A DNA stretch of 6,893 nucleotides from Rikenellaceae bacterium (GTDB lineage: Bacteria; Bacteroidota; Bacteroidia; Bacteroidales; Rikenellaceae), in contig JAJBVQ010000131.1 in NCBI GenBank assembly GCA_020859745.1, forward strand, positions 1 through 6,893, given 5' to 3'. Both the position numbers and the translations under genes were made by a program. Positions 1-4,906 of the stretch are shown one piece after another. Below the pieces are notes generated by a model. It worked only from the letters and a program-made list of their open reading frames with translations, was not told where the DNA came from and did no database searches. Position 1 is the first letter of the stretch. Each line of letters begins with the position of its first letter.

Positions 1-1876
1 TCCCGACCTGATCCTCTACCTCTTCCTGCCGATCCTGATCTTCGACGCGGCTTACGCCCTGGACGTGCATATCTTACGGAAGACGCTGACCAACGCCACG
101 CTGCTCTCGGTGCCGGGAATGGTGGTCGCCATGTTCCTGACCGGGCTGCTGATGATGGGCATCCACCTTTTCGCCCCGCACTACGCCCAGTGGACGTGGA
201 CCCACGCCCTGATGTTCGGCGCCCTGATCAGCGCCACCGACCCGGTGGCCGTGGTCGCATTGCTCAAGGAGCTGGGCGTCAGCAAACGGTTCTCGACGCT
301 GGTGGATGCCGAATCGATGCTCAACGACGGCACCGGCATCGTGCTGTTCATACTCTTTTTCGGCACCTATACGGCCTCCGGCGGGATGGACGCCCCGGTG
401 ATGGACTTCGTCTACGTGGTGCTGGGCGGCGTGCTGCTCGGGGTGGTCTTCGGCTGGCTCTGCCTTTGGTTCATCACCCGCAGCCAGAGCGACGCGATCA
501 TGCAGAACAGCGCCATACTGGTCTCGGCCTACCTGACCTTCTTCCTGGCGCAAAGCTACATGGACGTATCGGGGGTGATCGCGCTGGTGGGGTACGGCTT
601 AGTGATCGCCTACTACGGGCGGCCGAGGATCGCGCCGGACGTCAACCGCTTCATGCAGGAGTTCTGGGAACTGGCCACCTATATGGCCAATACGCTGATC
701 TTCATCCTGGTGGGCGTGGTGATCGCCTTGCAGGTGCACGCCACACTGATGGATTTCGTGGTGCTTATCCTGGTCTATATCGGCATCAACGTGGTGCGGA
801 TGCTGATGATCGCCATCTTCTACCCGGTTATGAAACGTTCCGGTTACGGGCTTTCCAAACGCGAGGCGGTGATCCTCTGCTGGGGAGGGCTTCGCGGGGC
901 GCTGGGATTGACGCTGGCGCTGATGGTATCCTACACCCTGCCCATTCCTGAACCGGTGCGGAGGCAGGTGCTGTTCCTCACGGCGGGGATCGTGACCCTG
1001 ACCCTGACGGTCAACGCCACGACCATCGGCTGGCTGCTGCGCAAGCTGGGGCTGACCCGCGTATCGTCGGCCAAGACCTTCCTCAACTACACGATCCACA
1101 AGCAACTGTGCGATAACACCGAAAAATACTACCGCGAACTCCAAGAAAACGAGGCACTGAAAGCGGCGGACTGGAGCAAAGTGGCCGGTTTCCTGCCCGT
1201 GCCGGAACCGGCGCCGACCGGCCCCGTCCAAACGCAGGATCTGATGGCGGACATCCGGCTGAGGATACTCGACAAGGAGCGGACGCGCTACTGGCAGCTG
1301 TACGAGAAAGGGATCGTCTCGTCCGACTCGCTGAGGCGGCTGCTCACAGCCGTCGAGGAGCTGTACGACGTGGACGGCCAACGCGCGCTGAGCGAGCGGG
1401 CCAAATTGCTGGAACTGCCGAAACTCCCGCTCTACCTGCGTGGCAAAAAACGCTCGCGCGAAGTGCTCTACCGCTGGGTGGACCGCCACCACTCCACCAC
1501 ATTCGTGGCCGTGTACGACGTGGCGCGCGGCCTGATCCACGCCCAACGCACCTCGATCACCCTACTGGACGAGTTGGAATCCTCCGGCTCGTTCAGCCCG
1601 GAAGACCTCCGGAAACTGGAGATTCTGCGCGGCGAAGTGCACAAGAATATCGAGGAGAGTCAGGCGATCATGGATATGATCGCAGAACACTACCCAAGTT
1701 CCTACCGGCTGGCGATCACCCAGAAGACGATCCGCATGCTGATCAGCAACGAAAAGGCGACGGTGGCCCAAATGCTCCACGAGGGGCTGGTGACGCCCGA
1801 CGACGTGCAGTCGATGATCGACGACATCAACAAACGGTATAAAAATACGACCCCTTCGCGGCTGCTCAAAAGCTGA
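1..1876 (+). CDS. CPA1-family Na+/H+ antiporter, 5' end outside window
   Basis: An inner-membrane cation/proton antiporter that probably exports Na+ (or K+) in exchange for H+ for pH and salt homeostasis. The reading frame is open from base 2 and gives 624 visible residues. The fragment opens inside an early membrane helix (LPILIFDAAYAL, like the LPPILFEAAY segment of this family), so roughly 60 N-terminal residues are missing; the GTG at 65 is not the real start. About ten hydrophobic segments run to residue ~346. They contain the CPA1 signatures ATDP (78-81), ESMLNDGTG (104-112, with the Asn-Asp pair expected at the ion site) and GGLRGAL (295-301). A hydrophilic, largely helical tail of about 275 residues follows, much longer than in short NhaP-type proteins. 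Parts of it (YWQLYEKGIVSSDSLRRLL at 430-448 and the block around 563-606) recall the cytoplasmic region of SOS1/SLC9C exchangers. The family call is firm; ion specificity and the tail's role are inference. Confidence 0.93.
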   Translation, partial: PDLILYLFLPILIFDAAYALDVHILRKTLTNATLLSVPGMVVAMFLTGLLMMGIHLFAPHYAQWTWTHALMFGALISATDPVAVVALLKELGVSKRFSTLVDAESMLNDGTGIVLFILFFGTYTASGGMDAPVMDFVYVVLGGVLLGVVFGWLCLWFITRSQSDAIMQNSAILVSAYLTFFLAQSYMDVSGVIALVGYGLVIAYYGRPRIAPDVNRFMQEFWELATYMANTLIFILVGVVIALQVHATLMDFVVLILVYIGINVVRMLMIAIFYPVMKRSGYGLSKREAVILCWGGLRGALGLTLALMVSYTLPIPEPVRRQVLFLTAGIVTLTLTVNATTIGWLLRKLGLTRVSSAKTFLNYTIHKQLCDNTEKYYRELQENEALKAADWSKVAGFLPVPEPAPTGPVQTQDLMADIRLRILDKERTRYWQLYEKGIVSSDSLRRLLTAVEELYDVDGQRALSERAKLLELPKLPLYLRGKKRSREVLYRWVDRHHSTTFVAVYDVARGLIHAQRTSITLLDELESSGSFSPEDLRKLEILRGEVHKNIEESQAIMDMIAEHYPSSYRLAITQKTIRMLISNEKATVAQMLHEGLVTPDDVQSMIDDINKRYKNTTPSRLLKS

Positions 1877-1899
1877 CCCCGGCGATCCCTGTCAAAAAC

Positions 1900-1935
1900 C
1901 AGGCGCCGTTTCCGGTTTTCCGGAAACGGCGCCTG
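1900..1935 (-). terminator. Intrinsic terminator at the antiporter/gltX convergent junction
   Basis: A perfect 16-bp inverted repeat (arms 1900-1915 and 1920-1935) with a TTTT loop lies in the 83-base gap between two converging genes. Read on the minus strand, it is followed after one base by five Ts (the A-run at 1894-1898), the classic arrangement for ending gltX transcription. On the plus strand the downstream sequence is only TCACTTTA, so stopping of the antiporter transcript is plausible but weaker. The hairpin probably serves both genes. Confidence 0.85.
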
Positions 1936-1959
1936 TCACTTTAACACCGGGAAACGGCC

Positions 1960-3495
1960 TTAACCGAGAATCTCGTGCGCCCGCTCGATGCGGCGCAGGA
2001 ACTCCTCGCGCCCGATGATCTCCGCTATGTCGAACAGGTTAGCCCCCGTACTGCCCCCCACCAGCGCCAGCCGCAGCGTATTCATGATTTTGCCCATCGG
2101 CAACCCCTCCTTTTCGATCCACTCGTGCGCCCGGGCCTCCAGCTTCGGCGCCATGAACTCCTCGACCACCTCCAGCTGGCGGCGTAGGTTCTGCAAGTGC
2201 TCCGGATTGTCGTCCTTCCAGAATTTCGCCACCGTTTTCGGATCGTACGAGAGCGGGGCTTCGAAGAAATAGCGAGACAAATCCCACAAATCCGTGATGA
2301 ACGTCGCCCGCTCTTTCACCAGCCCCATAATCCGCTCCACGGTCGCCACCGGCACTTGACCATAGCCATGCCCGGCGAGTACTGGCAAAAACAGGGCCGC
2401 CAGTTCCGCATCCGGCTTGCGGTGCAGATACTGCGCGTTGAACCACTTCGCCTTCTCCGGGTCGAACCGCGCTCCCGACTTGCTCACCTTCTCCAGCGAG
2501 AACAGTTCGACCATCTCCTGCATGGAGAGTATCTCCGAATGGTCGTTCCCCGGATTCCAGCCCAGCAGGGCCAGCAAGTTCACAAACGCCTCCGGGAAAT
2601 AACCGTCCTCGCGGTAACCCCGCGCCCCGTCGCCGCCATCCTGCGGCTTCCACTGCAAGGGGAAGACTGGGAAGCCCAGCTTATCCCCGTCCCTCTTGCT
2701 CAGTTTCCCGCCCCCCGTCGGTTTCAGCAGCAACGGCAGGTGCGCGAACTGCGGCATCTTGTCCGTCCAGCCGAACGCCCGGTAGAGCATCACATGCAGC
2801 GGCAGCGAAGGCAACCACTCTTCGCCGCGGATCACGTGCGTGATCTCCATCAGGTAATCGTCCACGATATTGGCCAGATGGTAGGTAGGCAACCGGTCGG
2901 CCGATTTATAAAGCACCTTGTCGTCCAGCGTCGAGCTGTTCACCGTTACGTGGCCGCGGATAATATCGTCCATCTCGATCTGCTCGTTCTCCGGCATCCG
3001 GAACCGGATCGTCCACTGGTCGCCCCGCGCCATACGCGCCTCCACCTCGTCCGCGGGCAGCGCCAGCGACGTGGCCAGCTTACCGCGAACGGCATAGTTG
3101 TAGGCGAAGGTCTCGCCCCGCGACTCGTACTCCTTGCGGATCGCATCCAGTTCCTCCGGTGTGTCGAAAGCATAATAAGCCCACCCGTCTTGTACCAGTT
3201 GTTCGGCATATTTGAGGTAGATCTCCCGCCGCTCGCTCTGCCGGTACGGCGCGTGCGGGCCGCCTACGCCGACCCCCTCGTCGACCTCGATGCCGCACCA
3301 CTTCAGCGACTCGATGATATACTCCTCGGCACCCGGCACAAACCGGTTCGAGTCGGTATCCTCGATCCGGAGCAGGAACGCCCCCCCGTGCTGCCGGGCG
3401 AACAGGTAGTTGTACAATGCGGTACGCACGCCGCCCATATGCAAAGGCCCCGTGGGACTGGGGGCGAAACGGACTCTGACAGGTCTGTTATTCAT
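1960..3495 (-). CDS. gltX: Glutamyl-tRNA synthetase (GluRS)
   Basis: A cytoplasmic class I aminoacyl-tRNA synthetase that uses ATP to attach glutamate to tRNA-Glu. The protein is 511 residues, slightly longer than the ~470 of E. coli GluRS. It has the HIGH-type signature FAPSPTGPLHMGG (10-22), the Rossmann-fold segments TYHLANIVDD (204-213) and RGEEWLPSLPLH (223-234), and the KMSKS-type loop KLSKR (264-268), followed by the helical anticodon-binding half. Two lineage traits stand out. The zinc-ligand site, CxC in E. coli, reads YYAFD (107-111), so zinc is probably not bound there. A 23-residue stretch (271-293) separates KLSKRDG from YREDGY, where E. coli has about six residues. The ATG at 3495 is chosen because the protein begins MNNRPVRVRFAPSPTG, as usual for the family. 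No Shine-Dalgarno precedes it, only an A-rich stretch, as is common in Bacteroidota. It is a single-gene unit, convergent with the antiporter and divergent from the flavoprotein gene. Confidence 0.98.
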   Translation of the reverse strand: MNNRPVRVRFAPSPTGPLHMGGVRTALYNYLFARQHGGAFLLRIEDTDSNRFVPGAEEYIIESLKWCGIEVDEGVGVGGPHAPYRQSERREIYLKYAEQLVQDGWAYYAFDTPEELDAIRKEYESRGETFAYNYAVRGKLATSLALPADEVEARMARGDQWTIRFRMPENEQIEMDDIIRGHVTVNSSTLDDKVLYKSADRLPTYHLANIVDDYLMEITHVIRGEEWLPSLPLHVMLYRAFGWTDKMPQFAHLPLLLKPTGGGKLSKRDGDKLGFPVFPLQWKPQDGGDGARGYREDGYFPEAFVNLLALLGWNPGNDHSEILSMQEMVELFSLEKVSKSGARFDPEKAKWFNAQYLHRKPDAELAALFLPVLAGHGYGQVPVATVERIMGLVKERATFITDLWDLSRYFFEAPLSYDPKTVAKFWKDDNPEHLQNLRRQLEVVEEFMAPKLEARAHEWIEKEGLPMGKIMNTLRLALVGGSTGANLFDIAEIIGREEFLRRIERAHEILG

Positions 3496-3518
3496 GGTCT
3501 GGGATATTTTTCGTTATG

Positions 3519-3526
3519 CGAAATTA
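3519..3526 (-). promoter_or_regulatory. Candidate -7 element for gltX
   Basis: Read on the minus strand, the sequence TAATTTCG matches the Bacteroidota -7 consensus TAnnTTTG at five of six fixed positions. It lies 23 bases upstream of the gltX ATG, implying a very short leader. I found no convincing TTG-type -33 element at the expected spacing, so this is tentative. Confidence 0.35.
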
Positions 3527-3569
3527 CAAACTTTATTCCATACTTCCCCGACGAATCGGCCCCGCCTAC

Positions 3570-3594
3570 CGGAATCCCGTATTCCGCCGGGATT
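3570..3594. promoter_or_regulatory. Inverted repeat between divergent promoters, possible operator
   Basis: Two overlapping, mutually exclusive inverted repeats share this stretch. One is CGGAAT/ATTCCG (3570-3575 with 3581-3586, 5-base spacer). The other is AATCCCG/CGGGATT (3573-3579 with 3588-3594, 8-base spacer), which runs into a short T-run ending at 3597 and so resembles a weak plus-strand terminator. The site lies between the candidate -7 elements of gltX and the flavoprotein gene and just upstream of the latter, where a regulator could bind. Function is inferred from position and symmetry only. Confidence 0.3.
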
Positions 3595-3599
3595 TTTCG

Positions 3600-3607
3600 T
3601 ATATTTG
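3600..3607 (+). promoter_or_regulatory. Candidate -7 element for the FMN-binding membrane protein gene
   Basis: TATATTTG is a perfect match to the Bacteroidota primary-sigma -7 consensus TAnnTTTG and lies 21 bases upstream of the ATG at 3629. Transcription would begin a few bases downstream, leaving a leader of about 15 bases. No clear TTG -33 element is visible 19-23 bases upstream; the small inverted repeat occupies that place. Confidence 0.5.
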
Positions 3608-3628
3608 TCAGTAATTACCCCCTTTGGC

Positions 3629-4843
3629 ATGGATATGCACGCGTTTTCCCGCAATTTCGTCAATAAAATCCCGAAGATCCTGCTCCTGATGCTGGTGCTT
3701 TACGCCCTGAGCCTCAACAGGGGGATGCTTTTCGGGCACAGCGCGGAACCGGTGACCGCCGATGCGCCGACACCGTTCGACCCGGCTATGGCCGGCGACT
3801 TTTTCAAAAGCCCGGTGACCTTGTCCACCGAGGATTCGGTATTATACGAGGTGCGGTTCGAAGCGGCGAACGCCGACCCGGACGGATACGTGATCGTCGG
3901 CAACCGGGAGACCAACTCCGGGCGGGGGTTCGGCGGCAGCGTTCCGGTGGCGGTCTTCCTCGACGACGGGATGATTATCCGGGGGGTGCGCCTGCTGGAG
4001 AACAGCGAAACGCCGCGTTTCCTGCGGCGGCTGGAGGAGGAGCGTTTCCTGGAGCGCTGGAACGGGCGGCACCTCTACGACCCGCTGCAACAGATCGACG
4101 CTTCGTCGGGAGCCACTTACACCTCCCGGGCCGTCGTTTCGAACGTGAACAACACGCTGGCGGCCCTGCTCGACCGAAAACCGGCCCCGCTGTCATGGAA
4201 CAGGTTCGTCACCAACTATTTAGGGGAGTTCGCCATCCTGTTCGTCGCGGTCATGTCTCTGGCCTGCTTCATCTCACCGCAGTCCACGCGGCAGATACGC
4301 ATTCCGCTGCTGTTGCTTTCGGTCGTGGTGCTGGGCATCTGGCAGGGCGCTTTCGTGTCGCTCGCCTTGCTCTACAAGTGGCTGATCTTCGGCACCTCGC
4401 CATTGGTGCGCTTCGGGATCTTCATCGTCGTGCTGCTGGCGTTACTGCTCCCCTTGCTGACCAACAAGGCGTTCTACTGCACTTACCTTTGCCCGTTCGG
4501 GGCCGCGCAGGAGCTGGCGGGCAGGCTGTGGCCGGGCAAACGGGCCATTCCGAAGCCGGTTTTGCATATCGCGCGCTGGGTACGGCAGGGAATCTTAGCC
4601 GCGGCGGTCATTTTGCTGCTGACGCTGCCGCATTTCGAGATGGCGGACATCGAACCTTTCACCGCTTTCCTGATCCGCTCGGCTTCGGCCTCGGCATTGA
4701 TCCTTGCGGGACTGAGCCTCGTGGCGTCGCTCTTTTTCCAACGGCCGTGGTGCCGCCTGCTCTGTCCCACGGGCGAGCTGCTTTCAATCCTGCGGCGGCC
4801 GGTCCGTTACCCTAAATTCCTTTCGCACCGTTCCGGCAGGTAA
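3629..4843 (+). CDS. NosR/NapH-like membrane protein: FMN-binding domain plus two CxxxCP motifs
   Basis: A predicted inner-membrane electron-transfer protein of 404 residues. An N-terminal hydrophobic anchor (about 15-28) leads into an extracytoplasmic domain. That domain holds the FMN-binding fold (about 84-181) with D157-ASSGA-T163, an exact match to the Dxx(S/T)GAT motif in which ApbE links FMN to the threonine. About five more membrane segments follow (roughly 198-215, 225-248, 260-278, 318-334, 346-370). Two polyferredoxin-type motifs, CTYLCP (284-289) and CRLLCP (375-380), sit next to them, as in NosR and NapH. Unlike full NosR/NapH proteins it ends 24 residues after the second motif, with no CxxCxxCxxxCP ferredoxin clusters. 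I chose the ATG at 3629 because the anchor begins soon after it and a -7 element sits just upstream. The open frame continues upstream to 3410 but would overlap gltX and the promoter region. Partner proteins and substrate are unknown, and no apbE or reductase gene is in view. Confidence 0.85.
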   Translation: MDMHAFSRNFVNKIPKILLLMLVLYALSLNRGMLFGHSAEPVTADAPTPFDPAMAGDFFKSPVTLSTEDSVLYEVRFEAANADPDGYVIVGNRETNSGRGFGGSVPVAVFLDDGMIIRGVRLLENSETPRFLRRLEEERFLERWNGRHLYDPLQQIDASSGATYTSRAVVSNVNNTLAALLDRKPAPLSWNRFVTNYLGEFAILFVAVMSLACFISPQSTRQIRIPLLLLSVVVLGIWQGAFVSLALLYKWLIFGTSPLVRFGIFIVVLLALLLPLLTNKAFYCTYLCPFGAAQELAGRLWPGKRAIPKPVLHIARWVRQGILAAAVILLLTLPHFEMADIEPFTAFLIRSASASALILAGLSLVASLFFQRPWCRLLCPTGELLSILRRPVRYPKFLSHRSGR

Positions 4844-4847
4844 CAAT

Positions 4848-4884
4848 AAAAAAGCGGCGGGGCGCTCATTGAGCGCCCCGCCGC
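4848..4884 (-). terminator. Intrinsic terminator of infB at the convergent junction
   Basis: A perfect 14-bp GC-rich inverted repeat (4854-4867 with 4871-4884, three-base loop ATT) is flanked on its left by six As (4848-4853). On the minus strand this is a hairpin followed directly by six Ts, a textbook intrinsic terminator 22 bases after the infB stop. On the plus strand the hairpin begins 10 bases after the flavoprotein stop but is followed by ATATACG, with no T-run, so it may only partly stop that transcript. Confidence 0.9.
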
Positions 4885-4906
4885 ATATACGTCCGAAAAA
4901 ACAGGA

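Noticed and set aside
65..67. GTG at 65 as the antiporter start
   Set aside because: The frame is open to the window edge and the residues before it (LPILIFDAAYAL) match a conserved family helix, so the true start lies upstream outside the window.
190..951. 253-codon open frame inside the antiporter gene
   Set aside because: It is in another frame of a clearly conserved membrane protein, and its Arg/Gly/His-rich composition has no hydrophobic segments or motifs.
1922..1958. Direct repeat GGAAACGGC (1922-1930 and 1950-1958) as a possible recombination or attachment site
   Set aside because: Only nine bases long, one copy is part of the terminator stem, and there is no mobile-element gene nearby; chance or alternative folding of the terminator explains it.
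3410..3628. Extension of the flavoprotein gene start to 3410
   Set aside because: It would overlap the gltX start and run through both candidate promoters and the inverted repeats. The added 73 residues show no family features, while the ATG at 3629 gives a proper membrane anchor.
2197..3666. Long open frame (489 codons) on the plus strand across gltX
   Set aside because: It is antisense to a certain gltX. It is rich in Arg, His and Gln with no recognisable motif, as expected for a shadow frame in GC-rich DNA, and it ends inside the next real gene.
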